DNA from: Desulfovibrio litoralis DSM 11393
GTDB lineage: Bacteria; Desulfobacterota; Desulfovibrionia; Desulfovibrionales; Desulfovibrionaceae
Length of the DNA: 64,000 bases
Reading direction: 5' to 3'
Assembly (NCBI RefSeq): GCF_900143255.1
Contig: NZ_FRDI01000012.1
Span: 1-64,000 of the forward strand
The stretch's first letter is position 1, and every line of letters starts with the position of its first letter. Positions 18,088 to 26,080 of the stretch are shown piece after piece. The notes under the pieces are model-generated. The model did not search any database and was not told the origin of the DNA. It saw nothing but the letters and a program-made list of their open reading frames with translations. The position numbers and the translations under genes were made by a program.

Positions 18088-18304
18088 AAGTCACCATGCA
18101 TGTTATTTGTTTTCTTATCAAGACCTATGCACTGCATAAGTATATAGGTAAAGGCTAAAACAATATAGCTGATTCTAAATAATCAAACATATGCCATGGT
18201 GTACACATATATCAGTACTTCACATCAAAGTAGAGTAATTTGTGAAAGTTTTTGTCTTCCAAAATTTTCGTCAAGTGGATCATATAAAAAGCTAAAAGCA
18301 AATT

Positions 18305-19168
18305 CTAATTATGGGCATTAATTCGTGTTATGGCAGTTTTTGAGTTGTTGTCTCTGACAAGTGATTCTCCAGTTCCATATCGGTAATAACCACCAATGAT
18401 TGGCTTACTCTCTCGAAGAGAAAAAAGAATGCGTATTCCATCACCAACCAGTCGCAACTCATATAGTGGCCCATGTTTAGTTTTATTTGGTAATAAATGT
18501 TTCATTAAACTATTGTCTACTGTATAATCCCTCTCTCGAACTCTTCTAAAATGTTCTCCAATGTTTATCCATTCTTTGTGCGTAAATGTTTCTTCAGGGA
18601 GTGCTCCAGGACAAAGTATAATATCATTACAGTTCCTAAGTAATTCTGCACTATGGGAATTGTACATTATGTACCAAGATTCAATCCACTGTTCTATTCG
18701 GTTAATATTTTCTTGCCCCCATATGTTTGGAAGTTGACAGGATTGTTCTCTAAAGGTAAAGAAGTCACACTTCCAATCGTTAGTAACAGCAATAGTCAAC
18801 AACATTCCTTTCCTTTTTGTAGCATACTCCATCAAAGGGCTATGTACATCTAGTTCATCTACTAGCCAACCCTCAAGATTGTTAAATTCTTGGACATCAA
18901 TTCTAGTGCCTTTACTAAGTCCGTAAATCATAAGCTTAACTTCTGAATTTTCTTTTGGTATACTACGAAAGCAGTCTTTAAGGCTATGGTAAAATCCATG
19001 CTCATCATGGATAAGGCATATTGAGAGTACATCATGACACTCTTGATAAATGGCTGAACAGTGTTGTTTTACTCTGGAATAGGTCTTTGCAGTTTGGAGT
19101 AAAGCCAGCTTTGCATTCTCAGCGTTTTCTGCTTGCCCTATTTCAGTATTAAAATAGATCATTGGCAT
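18305..19168 (-). CDS. Third gene of DUF262/ATPase operon, RelE/HigB-like C-terminus
   Basis: A 287-residue cytoplasmic protein that overlaps the ATPase gene by 10 bases. I do not recognise the N-terminal two thirds. Near the C-terminus, SLMKHLLPNKTKHGPLYELR and GIRILFSLRESKPIIGGYYR follow the order found in RelE/HigB-family proteins (basic residues, L-x-ELR, G-x-R-I-x-F, then a glycine/aromatic strand). If real, it would be a nuclease-like effector module fused to a sensor-like N-terminus. The three-gene set resembles what I recall of the Menshen defence system, in which case this would be its third component. Both ideas need profile searches. Confidence 0.55.
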   Translation of the reverse strand: MPMIYFNTEIGQAENAENAKLALLQTAKTYSRVKQHCSAIYQECHDVLSICLIHDEHGFYHSLKDCFRSIPKENSEVKLMIYGLSKGTRIDVQEFNNLEGWLVDELDVHSPLMEYATKRKGMLLTIAVTNDWKCDFFTFREQSCQLPNIWGQENINRIEQWIESWYIMYNSHSAELLRNCNDIILCPGALPEETFTHKEWINIGEHFRRVRERDYTVDNSLMKHLLPNKTKHGPLYELRLVGDGIRILFSLRESKPIIGGYYRYGTGESLVRDNNSKTAITRINAHN

Positions 19169-20199
19169 GGCGAAATAAGCTCCAAAAGTGTTTTTTCACT
19201 TTCATCAAAAAAATTGTTCGGCCAACAGTCGCACATGCCATGTTTATCAAAAAATATGGGTTGAGCAGTACTCATTTCTTTAGAGAAGTTATATTCAAAA
19301 AAATACCCTATCGCTGAGTCAGCGGTAAGTGAGCCTTCTTTAATAGCTAAGCGAATTCCATTAAAAACATGCTCGGAGTGAGTTTCAATAATGCATTGAA
19401 CTCCACACGAGGCAGCGTAGGCCAAGAAACGCCCCATCATTGTCTGTCCTTTAGGGTGGAGATGGGATTCTGGATTCTCTATTAGAAGTATGGGTAAAAA
19501 TGTTCCCTGTGATTTCATTCGCTTCATTTCGTCAGACGCTATTGACAACACACTGACGATTATTGGAAGCACATATGATAAGCCAAATCCAACATTTGTT
19601 GGACGATGGTTGGAAAATTCTGTCCTGCCAATGTCTGCTTCAACAGTGTAATGATATTGGAACTGCACTCCTGGAGATAGCTCACGGAGCCAGCCTTCAA
19701 TGTTGTCTCGCAAACCAGCAACTTTGACGTTTTTAGCTCGCAATTTTTCTGGAACTCCACTTTTTATTAAGTAGCTTCTCAATATCTCAACAACATATTC
19801 TCCATTATCCCCAACATGATCATCCGTTCTGTCAACTCTAAGAGGTAAATAGGTTTGTGGTCCGAGTCGACTTGCACTTATAAAGTGTACAGGTTGTTTT
19901 ATCTGTAACGTTTTTAAGGATACTGTATCTTCTTCAACTGGATTTTGAAAATCTAAAATATTAGAGCACTCTCCGTTCTCGCAAGTCACGCCAATACTAT
20001 ATGTTCCCCCCAAAGAAGAACGGAGTTCTTTTTCTGGACCGTGTCCAGAGAGTAAATCTCCCTTGCTCCACATTCTTATTGCTTGAAGAACTGTACTTTT
20101 TCCAGAACTATTGAGTCCAGCAAGGATTGTAATTGGACGTAGAGATAGAGATACATCAGTAAAACACTTAAAGTTTTGCATATGAATATTGTTTATCAT
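19159..20199 (-). CDS. DUF3696-type AAA/ABC ATPase of a defence-like operon
   Basis: A 346-residue ATPase of the SMC/OLD-like class. Walker A is GLNSSGKSTVLQAI (~residues 29-42). A Q-loop-like region follows, then the late Walker B ILLIENPESHLHPKGQ and the ETHSEHVFNGIR switch region. The ENPESHLHPKGQ form and the C-terminal block (QPIFFDKHGMCDCWPNNFFDE) are typical of DUF3696 proteins, which end in a short domain after the ATPase. It overlaps both neighbours (upstream DUF262 gene by 4 bases, downstream gene by 10), so the three are one operon. Such ATPases act as nucleotide-driven sensors or switches of effector proteins. The family is firm; the defence role is from context. Confidence 0.8.
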   Translation of the reverse strand: MINNIHMQNFKCFTDVSLSLRPITILAGLNSSGKSTVLQAIRMWSKGDLLSGHGPEKELRSSLGGTYSIGVTCENGECSNILDFQNPVEEDTVSLKTLQIKQPVHFISASRLGPQTYLPLRVDRTDDHVGDNGEYVVEILRSYLIKSGVPEKLRAKNVKVAGLRDNIEGWLRELSPGVQFQYHYTVEADIGRTEFSNHRPTNVGFGLSYVLPIIVSVLSIASDEMKRMKSQGTFLPILLIENPESHLHPKGQTMMGRFLAYAASCGVQCIIETHSEHVFNGIRLAIKEGSLTADSAIGYFFEYNFSKEMSTAQPIFFDKHGMCDCWPNNFFDESEKTLLELISPCQ

Positions 20200-21431
20200 G
20201 ATTCAGCCTGTAGTAATGTTGTGAATACCTTTTTTAGTAAGTCAAATCGATGATTGACGCTATGAAATTTTAAGCTATCTTTTGATATAAACAAACTAAA
20301 TTTTGGGTCTGCATTGAACAATAAATTAAGCATTGTTGACAGTTGCGATTTTTTTGACAAAACGATATTAAAGTCACTTTCGGACATCTCAGCAAGAATG
20401 ACAGAAGTAGTTTCAAAGAGAGCCTTGTTAACTGGTGTTCTATATGTTTGATATGAGGTCGACTTCCTAAAGGCGTTTTCACCCAATAAGTCACGTGCTC
20501 TTTTCATCGCTAAAATAAATTTTTCCTCAATGATTTCTAGGTTTGTATATTTGCAGTCAATGTTATCAGGAAGTTTGTAAAACTCTTTTTGCAACCTTGC
20601 TTTTGAACAATCAGGCATAGCATTCATGAATTGCATTGTTTCACAGAGAAACTCATCCATATCATCATTACGAGGGTACGCTTTTACACCACGAACAAGA
20701 AATGCTGTAAATCTGAGAATTAATTCTCGTGCTGCCATACGTGAGTCATTAATTGAAAATGTTGTAGCTTGTGTAAACTCATCGGTTTTGGAAAGTTTTT
20801 CAAGCAATAAGGCAGAATTTCCGAAATGCAAAGCATGACGAATTTCTTGTGCAGATAAAGGAAGTCCCCCAGTATTCAGTCTTTTAAATATTGTTCTTTG
20901 AACTGCTAGTGGGGTTGTGGCGTTGATTGTAGCAAACTGCAGCTGAGTTTCTTTTATTCTTTTTTGATATTTTGCTGGAAGAGAACTGTAAATTAAATTA
21001 TCACATTCATTTTTTAGGAATTCAAGTCCTGTTAGCTGAAAACTTTTGTTAACAATATAATTTCGTATTGCTGAAATTCTTTGCAATCCATCAACAATAG
21101 ACCAATGCTCTTCTTTATCAATTGATACATAGAACAAAGGGAGTGGAATTTTGAGCATTAAGGATTCGATCAATCTACTTTGTTGAGTTGGCGTCCACAA
21201 GTTTTTTCCACGCTGTATTGGTGGAGAACTAATTGAATTATCATTAATTCGTTCTATAAGATAAGACAATGGGACTATTTGTGATGAAATTGAAATTTGC
21301 TCAGGGTCAAAAGGGTAAGTTAACTCTTCTTCCCCCTCCTGCTCAACTCCAGCCTCAGCTCCATCCGCTCCACGCTCTTGAAGAACATGTTTTGTGTCAT
21401 CATCTTGAGATGGAGTTTGATCTGCCTTCAT
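20196..21431 (-). CDS. DUF262 (GmrSD/ParB-like) protein
   Basis: A 411-residue protein with an acidic, low-complexity first ~40 residues, then the DUF262 domain: SPPIQRGKNLWTPTQQSRLIESLMLKIPLP-type segment at ~75-105 and the nucleotide-binding core SIVDGLQRISAIRNYI (DGxQR) near residue 110, followed by FKRLNTGGLPLSAQEIRHA, the usual N-x-G...E-I-R-x-A helix. DUF262 domains are ParB-like nucleotide-hydrolysing folds found in GmrS and many defence proteins. No HNH motif is visible, so it lacks the DUF1524 nuclease half of GmrSD. First gene of the operon; a possible operator palindrome lies at 21457-21469. Confidence 0.85.
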   Translation of the reverse strand: MKADQTPSQDDDTKHVLQERGADGAEAGVEQEGEEELTYPFDPEQISISSQIVPLSYLIERINDNSISSPPIQRGKNLWTPTQQSRLIESLMLKIPLPLFYVSIDKEEHWSIVDGLQRISAIRNYIVNKSFQLTGLEFLKNECDNLIYSSLPAKYQKRIKETQLQFATINATTPLAVQRTIFKRLNTGGLPLSAQEIRHALHFGNSALLLEKLSKTDEFTQATTFSINDSRMAARELILRFTAFLVRGVKAYPRNDDMDEFLCETMQFMNAMPDCSKARLQKEFYKLPDNIDCKYTNLEIIEEKFILAMKRARDLLGENAFRKSTSYQTYRTPVNKALFETTSVILAEMSESDFNIVLSKKSQLSTMLNLLFNADPKFSLFISKDSLKFHSVNHRFDLLKKVFTTLLQAES

Positions 21432-21850
21432 AGTCGAACCTTCGTGTATAGATTTTAGAGATAATCTCTCTAATTAAAGTTTTTGTGTACTCACTCCACA
21501 TTTGCATCCTGTGAATATTTTGTTCATTTTAATTATTCTCTTAGATAGTTTACCTCAAGAAAATAAAGAATGCAACAAAATGCATCAAGATAGCGTAATA
21601 CATAGAAGATCCAAATTGCTAAAATATGGTTTTAAAGCCCATCAGTTGCATTTACGTCTGTCATAACCTTTACTCTGTGGTATTACAGCCAAAAACAGCT
21701 AACTTAGAACACTTTGATTATAATTCTGTAGGCTTTGCTGGTATAATTCGTTGGGTATTATTGAATTACTCACACTTCTTGTACTATATAGTGATGCATC
21801 TTTAGTGTTGAGTTTAGCTAAATAACTACCCCATTGAAAGCATCTGTTTT
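21432..21850. other. Intergenic region upstream of the DUF262 operon
   Basis: About 420 bp with no convincing gene on either strand. It should hold the promoter of the DUF262 operon (minus strand, right after 21432). A short palindrome at 21457-21469 is the only structure I see near the start codon. The remainder is AT-rich without repeats shared with the rest of the window. Confidence 0.6.
21457..21469. promoter_or_regulatory. Possible operator palindrome (AGAGATAATCTCT)
   Basis: A perfect 6-bp inverted repeat around one A, 26-38 bp upstream of the DUF262 start codon and probably downstream of or at its promoter. The flanks extend it loosely to TTAGAGAT...TCTCTCTAA. It could bind a repressor, but no regulator gene is adjacent and a chance match is possible. 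Confidence 0.25.
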
Positions 21851-22255
21851 CTACGTCTTCTGTTGCATACTTATCTTTTCAATTTGGAGTTCACGCCTGA
21901 GATCATCTACACTGAGTGAACCAACCTTATCTAAAATAGCATTAAAGCCATTCGATTTTTGGCGTTCACGGGTGACTTCATCACGAATGAGGACATCGCC
22001 TATTTTGTCAACCAGCTCTACATTCTGAGTAACTTCAATATGTTCCTTCTCTTTTGCAAGATATTTCGCAAGGGCATACCCTATCATCAATTCTACGAAC
22101 GCAGCCAATGCCCAAGGGCCAAAAACTACTGCCCAACACAATGAAATAGCGATAATTATAACAGAAGCTATTTTAACATTTTTTTGCATAGCTCCAAGAA
22201 CAAACCCAATAACGATAAAAATTACGAAATAAAAAAGCATATTCTCCCCTGTCAT
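21851..22255 (-). CDS. Small inner-membrane protein with cytoplasmic tail
   Basis: About 134 residues. Two hydrophobic segments (FYFVIFIVIGFVLGAM, then a longer stretch from VKIASVIIIAISLCWAVVF to LMIGYALAKYLA) are followed by a charged, helical tail (EVTQNVELVDKIGDVL onward). I chose the ATG giving MTGENMLFYF; a further ATG 14 codons upstream and one five codons downstream (preceded by GGGGAG) are alternatives. No family recognised. It lies between the DUF262 operon and the 359-residue gene in the island and could be a membrane partner of either or independent. Confidence 0.6.
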   Translation of the reverse strand: MTGENMLFYFVIFIVIGFVLGAMQKNVKIASVIIIAISLCWAVVFGPWALAAFVELMIGYALAKYLAKEKEHIEVTQNVELVDKIGDVLIRDEVTRERQKSNGFNAILDKVGSLSVDDLRRELQIEKISMQQKT

Positions 22256-22376
22256 GCTGAAGAGCTTGACAATCAAAAAATTGTAATCATCGGTCAAATA
22301 GTTTTTGGAAAAAACAATTTAATAACAAATACAACATTGCCCAAAAAGTTATATACAAAATACTAATAAATAGACT

Positions 22377-23456
22377 TTACTTTAATGGTAATATCTTATT
22401 TTCTTTAATACAATCTATTGCATTATCAAGTTTTTTACAACATACAGTAAAGCAGTCTTCTACGTTGATGCAGTTTGTGCAGCTTGCATTTTTTTTATTT
22501 TTTAATTCATCTTTGCATAGTTTGCTGTAACCCAGAATGAAGCTTTGCTCTATCATACGATCAAATGCTTCGCGTCTAGTAATTTTTTTTTCTGGTAAAT
22601 TTAACAAATCCCACATAGTAAATCCAACAATACGTGCATGAAAAGAAGACCTTATCTTCTTTTCACCATTAAAGGATGGGTTGTATTTGTTCATAAGCTT
22701 CCATTCGTCATGGGATATTTCAAAACCATTAACCATTTTTTTATACATCGCACTTAAAGTTATGTCACGGACACAGAAATTGATAATGTCTTGAATATTA
22801 AAATTTTCTTTGCTAAAATCAAATAATAGTGCAAAATCGATGCTTACTGGTTTGCCAGAAATTTTAATTTCATAATCATAGTTTTCATTCAATTCTACTA
22901 CTTTTTCTATGAATTCCGTTGGTATCAAAGTTTTCTGAGGAAATCTTTCCGTATTATAGGAATCAAGTTTCTTTGGCCCAAAAGTTGAAATCCGGTAATC
23001 GACGTTACCTAAGTAGTAAATGCCAGAAATGTAAAGTCCATATGTATAAGAGATCTCATACAAATATTTCACTGCCTCATAACTTTCACGATCTGCAATT
23101 ATTTCTTTATAAAAACTAAGTAATTCTTTTTTTTCAAAAATTTCAGTATGTATAGTTTTACCTTGTTCTTTGGCATAAAAACAAATTAAATAGTTTATGT
23201 GTTTTACTAACTCTTTTTTTAACTCATCTAAAGCTTCTGGTTTGTTTTTTAATAGCTCATTTATAGCTACTGATGCTTTTTTTGATAAGATATTCATCTT
23301 AATAATATTCATATTGTTGAATATTTGGTCTCCATGTTTCATATAAACATGTCTTAAACCATATTCAATAGTAAAAAAAATAATGATTTTTTCTTGTTCT
23401 TTGAGATTCCTATTTATAGCATCTGAACGCTCATTATCTGTTTTTTTCACATTCAT
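22377..23456 (-). CDS. Unknown protein co-transcribed with the integrase, C-terminal Cys cluster
   Basis: A 359-residue soluble, Lys/Tyr/Ile-rich protein starting eight bases after the integrase stop, so very likely in the same transcript. The N-terminal half looks helical (KKELVKHINYLICFYAKEQG region), and the middle has VSIDFALLFDFSKENFN. The C-terminus carries NASCTNCINVEDCF followed by VCCKK: five cysteines in a C-x2-C-x5-C-x3-CC pattern that could bind a metal or Fe-S cluster. I do not recognise the family. Its position suggests a cargo or accessory gene of the integrating element; it does not look like a recombination directionality factor, which would be much smaller. Confidence 0.7.
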   Translation of the reverse strand: MNVKKTDNERSDAINRNLKEQEKIIIFFTIEYGLRHVYMKHGDQIFNNMNIIKMNILSKKASVAINELLKNKPEALDELKKELVKHINYLICFYAKEQGKTIHTEIFEKKELLSFYKEIIADRESYEAVKYLYEISYTYGLYISGIYYLGNVDYRISTFGPKKLDSYNTERFPQKTLIPTEFIEKVVELNENYDYEIKISGKPVSIDFALLFDFSKENFNIQDIINFCVRDITLSAMYKKMVNGFEISHDEWKLMNKYNPSFNGEKKIRSSFHARIVGFTMWDLLNLPEKKITRREAFDRMIEQSFILGYSKLCKDELKNKKNASCTNCINVEDCFTVCCKKLDNAIDCIKENKILPLK

Positions 23457-23464
23457 TACTTTGC

Positions 23465-24616
23465 CTATTTGTTTATTTTATTGGTATTGCCAAAAGTTAA
23501 ATCAATTACTCCAGCTGCTCTTTGCAAAGCTTCATCTGCCAAGTGTGCGTACCTCTGTGTCATTAGCGGGCTACTATGTGTTAATAACTTTTGCAATGTA
23601 TATAAGTCAACCTGCCCACTTGAAGCCAAAAAAGATGCATAGGCATGGCGTAAGCCGTGAAGAGGTCTAAAGTCTTTTGGTAAACCTGCGTTATCTCTGA
23701 CTCTTTGTGCAATGCGTTTAAAGTCTTTTCTTTGTTCACCATTTTTTCCAGGGAATACATATAAACTTGGTGTTCTTTCAATGCTATTAAAAATTTCTTT
23801 TGTTAACTTTGACATGGGAATGCGTTCAGTTTTACCTTTCTTAGCCGCATCACCTCGTAAAACAATGAAATCAGCTTCAAAATCTATATCTTCCCACTTT
23901 AGTGCCATAAGTGCACCTTTACGCATGCCAGTAAATAAGGCTAGTCTTAAAAAAGCGGCTGAGTTTTGATCTACTTCTTTATCTAATGCTCCAAGATAGT
24001 TTTTTAGTTGTATGGAATTTAAGCTCTCAGTGCGTTGATTATCAACTTTTGGCATTTCAAAATATAACTTTGATGGATCTATTGCACCACATAACCCTTT
24101 TTTTACACCAAACCTAATTATTCTTCGTAATAGACCCATTATATGTTTTACAGTTTGAGAAGCTTTTCCAGATTTTAACAAATTATGTTTTAATTTATCA
24201 ACTTGTAAAGTTATAATTTCAGATGGCTGTAATTTGCCAAAATCATTTTTTAAGTGTAAATCAAAATTATACTCATCTGTTTTGATACTTTTCCTATCTA
24301 GAGCATGCTCATGGTATAAATTCCACAATCTATCAATAGTATACTTATTCAGTTCTGCATTTTGTATTACTTTTTCTTGTTCACGCTTTTCTTTTCGTGA
24401 GGTACGTTTACCTTCAATGCGTTCTGAGCGTATACCAGATGCCTTGGCAGGAGTCATATGATCAGAGTATTGGCGACCGACTTTTTCTTCAATTGTCTTG
24501 TTGTCCTGCTTAAAAACAATATAGTAGATACGTTCTTCGCCTGACTTACCCTTTCGCTTTCCCATGCGAAAAAATACACCTGGATAATTTGTTTTTTCTC
24601 TCTTTTGAACTGCCAT
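23465..24616 (-). CDS. int: Tyrosine recombinase (island integrase)
   Basis: A 383-residue tyrosine integrase. The N-terminal arm-binding part begins YPGVFFRMGKRKGKSGEERI, a SAM-like core-binding domain spans ~90-185, and the catalytic domain ~195-370. Catalytic residues are visible: Arg232 (TGMRKGAL), His320-x-x-Arg323 (LHGLRHAYAS), His347 (LLTHSS) and Tyr356 (MTQRYAHL). The protein is full length and looks active. Its start is 162 bp from a tRNA-Arg 3' fragment, the normal arrangement for an element that integrates into a tRNA 3' end. It probably mobilised the whole accessory block to the left, including the defence operons and perhaps the CDI locus. Confidence 0.93.
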   Translation of the reverse strand: MAVQKREKTNYPGVFFRMGKRKGKSGEERIYYIVFKQDNKTIEEKVGRQYSDHMTPAKASGIRSERIEGKRTSRKEKREQEKVIQNAELNKYTIDRLWNLYHEHALDRKSIKTDEYNFDLHLKNDFGKLQPSEIITLQVDKLKHNLLKSGKASQTVKHIMGLLRRIIRFGVKKGLCGAIDPSKLYFEMPKVDNQRTESLNSIQLKNYLGALDKEVDQNSAAFLRLALFTGMRKGALMALKWEDIDFEADFIVLRGDAAKKGKTERIPMSKLTKEIFNSIERTPSLYVFPGKNGEQRKDFKRIAQRVRDNAGLPKDFRPLHGLRHAYASFLASSGQVDLYTLQKLLTHSSPLMTQRYAHLADEALQRAAGVIDLTFGNTNKINK

Positions 24617-24777
24617 ATTGCTACCTTTTGCTATAAAAAATTTCCAACCCTATTTCCAACCTTTTTGATAAAATAATATAAAAATTGATGATAATCAATG
24701 CAAGTATATTTTACAAATAGCATTGGTATTTATAGATAAATAGCTATACATGAAAAACAGTAAAAATCAATACCCAT

Positions 24778-24825
24778 GGACTCCTAAGCTGTAGGCCCCG
24801 CGTTCGATTCGCGGCGAGCACACCA
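24778..24825 (+). other. attR: 3' fragment of tRNA-Arg(CCT)
   Basis: The sequence contains the anticodon loop CTCCTAA, the T arm (CCGCG TTCGATT CGCGG), acceptor strand CGAGCAC, discriminator A and CCA. No D arm or 5' acceptor strand precedes it, so it is not a functional tRNA. In tRNA-targeting integrations the original 3' end is left as such a fragment on the far side while the element restores the gene at the other end. The intact tRNA should therefore lie left of position 1. Confidence 0.8.
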
Positions 24826-24836
24826 AAATTTAATCA

Positions 24837-24873
24837 ATAGCTTACCAGATTATATCTGGTAAGCTATTTTTTA
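24837..24873 (+). terminator. Rho-independent terminator of the original tRNA-Arg gene
   Basis: 14-bp perfect stem (ATAGCTTACCAGAT / ATCTGGTAAGCTAT, loop TAT) ending in a TATTTTTTATT tract, 11 bp after the CCA of the tRNA fragment. It belongs to the chromosomal side of the junction. From its end to 25129 I see no gene or repeat. Confidence 0.85.
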
Positions 24874-25129
24874 TTCCCAACCCCTGATGGGATATCTGGA
24901 CTTATAAAAACCATTTTTCTAATCTATTTCTAACTACAAGATAAAAAGCCTTGATGGTGTTTGCGTTATATTGACTGATTTGTCTGGTGCTGTGCAAGGT
25001 TTGTAGTTAAATTAGGTATAAACTCATTCTCTTTTATAAAAGGTGTTATTACAATAATTCTAACATTGATAAGTGAGTTCTAGAGTAAAAAAGATGTATC
25101 TTTGTTCAAATACTAACACCACTCAATGC

Positions 25130-25621
25130 CTATACTGTAATCTTATAAAGACCTGTTAACTCGTCTAAGGTAAAGCCGTTTTTCTCAAGTAATTTTATTG
25201 AAATCAAATTTTCTTTGACTGGGTCAGCAATGATTTGTTTTGGATTTTCTTTAGATATAATTAAATCATTTAATTTTTGAATTATGACACTACCCAATCC
25301 TTTATTTAAAAATTGTACTTCACCAATAAAATAGTCTATTGCAAAAGTGCCAGGCGGTTCATTATCCCATTCAAACCCCTTAGGAGTTTTACTACAATCA
25401 TAATATTGACAAAAGCCAATAGGTATATTTTCATATTGTATAATGTAGTGATTTAACCAGCCATATTCTCCACTAATATCTTTAATTTCCTCTAGCCATT
25501 CTTGTGGGTCACCATACCATTTTTTTATATGCTCTTTCTTTAACCATACTTCAATAGTAGGTATTTCATTATTATCTACTTTAAGAATAAAAACCCTTTC
25601 TTTATTTATTGCGATACTCAT
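25130..25621 (-). CDS. GNAT acetyltransferase, AAC(6')-like
   Basis: A 163-residue GCN5-related N-acetyltransferase. Visible blocks: VWLKKEHIKKWYGDPQEWLE near the N-terminus, as in AAC(6')-type enzymes, DYFIGEVQFLNKGLGSVIIQ (motif A with the acetyl-CoA pyrophosphate loop, here N-K-G-L-G-S), then IIADPVKENLISIKLLEKNG (motif B). This arrangement is that of the Acetyltransf_8/AAC(6')-Ib-like group, whose members modify aminoglycosides, but many homologues act on other amines. The ATG at 25621 follows AAGGTGATGTG; an in-frame GTG one codon earlier is weaker. It is the first gene outside the island and stands alone. Confidence 0.8.
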   Translation of the reverse strand: MSIAINKERVFILKVDNNEIPTIEVWLKKEHIKKWYGDPQEWLEEIKDISGEYGWLNHYIIQYENIPIGFCQYYDCSKTPKGFEWDNEPPGTFAIDYFIGEVQFLNKGLGSVIIQKLNDLIISKENPKQIIADPVKENLISIKLLEKNGFTLDELTGLYKITV

Positions 25622-25834
25622 CACATCACCTTCATTTATTATGTTATATATAAATTCCCTAATACTTGCTTAAAATCTGGCATAAAACAAATAAGCAAAC
25701 GTTTGTTATGCCATTATGCTATCAGAGAGTCTAGCTTAAAAGCATTTTACAAAAAAAACTAATATCCTTTAAGGGATTTATAATATCATGAAAAGTTAAC
25801 TAGCCACAGATTAAACAAAATCCACCTTATGTTC

Positions 25835-25867
25835 AGCTATTTCATGTTTATTTGCCATGAAATAGCT
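25835..25867. repeat. Inverted repeat, possible weak terminator
   Basis: 12-bp perfect stem (AGCTATTTCATG / CATGAAATAGCT) with a nine-base loop. No T-run follows on either strand, so termination is uncertain. The surrounding non-coding stretch 25622-26080 otherwise holds only the terminator at 26025-26063. Confidence 0.4.
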
Positions 25868-26024
25868 TACAAAAGCGATTTTAAGAATATTTTGTAAGAA
25901 TATTTTGTAATAGTTGCTAAGTTGTTTTGCTCTAGATAATATAAATGCCAAATACATTGACTATGATTCTCAAATATGGCTGAAATAGTCTTCCACATTT
26001 CTATCTTAACAATAAAGACAAAAC

Positions 26025-26063
26025 AAAAAGCCACAACAACGAGTCTGTTGCTGTGGCTTTTTA
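26025..26063 (-). terminator. Rho-independent terminator after the lipoprotein gene
   Basis: AAAAAGCCACAACAAC / GTTGCTGTGGCTTTTT stem with a GAGTCT loop and one mismatch, with T-runs on both sides. It lies just past the 3' end of the minus-strand lipoprotein gene and closes the pgsA-ftsB-like-TPR-lipoprotein cluster; it can work from either strand. Confidence 0.85.
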
Positions 26064-26080
26064 ATATTAACAAGTTTAAT

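Noticed and set aside
24778-24825. A functional tRNA-Arg gene
   Set aside because: No D arm or 5' acceptor strand precedes the anticodon loop, so only the 3' part is present; annotated as an attachment site fragment.
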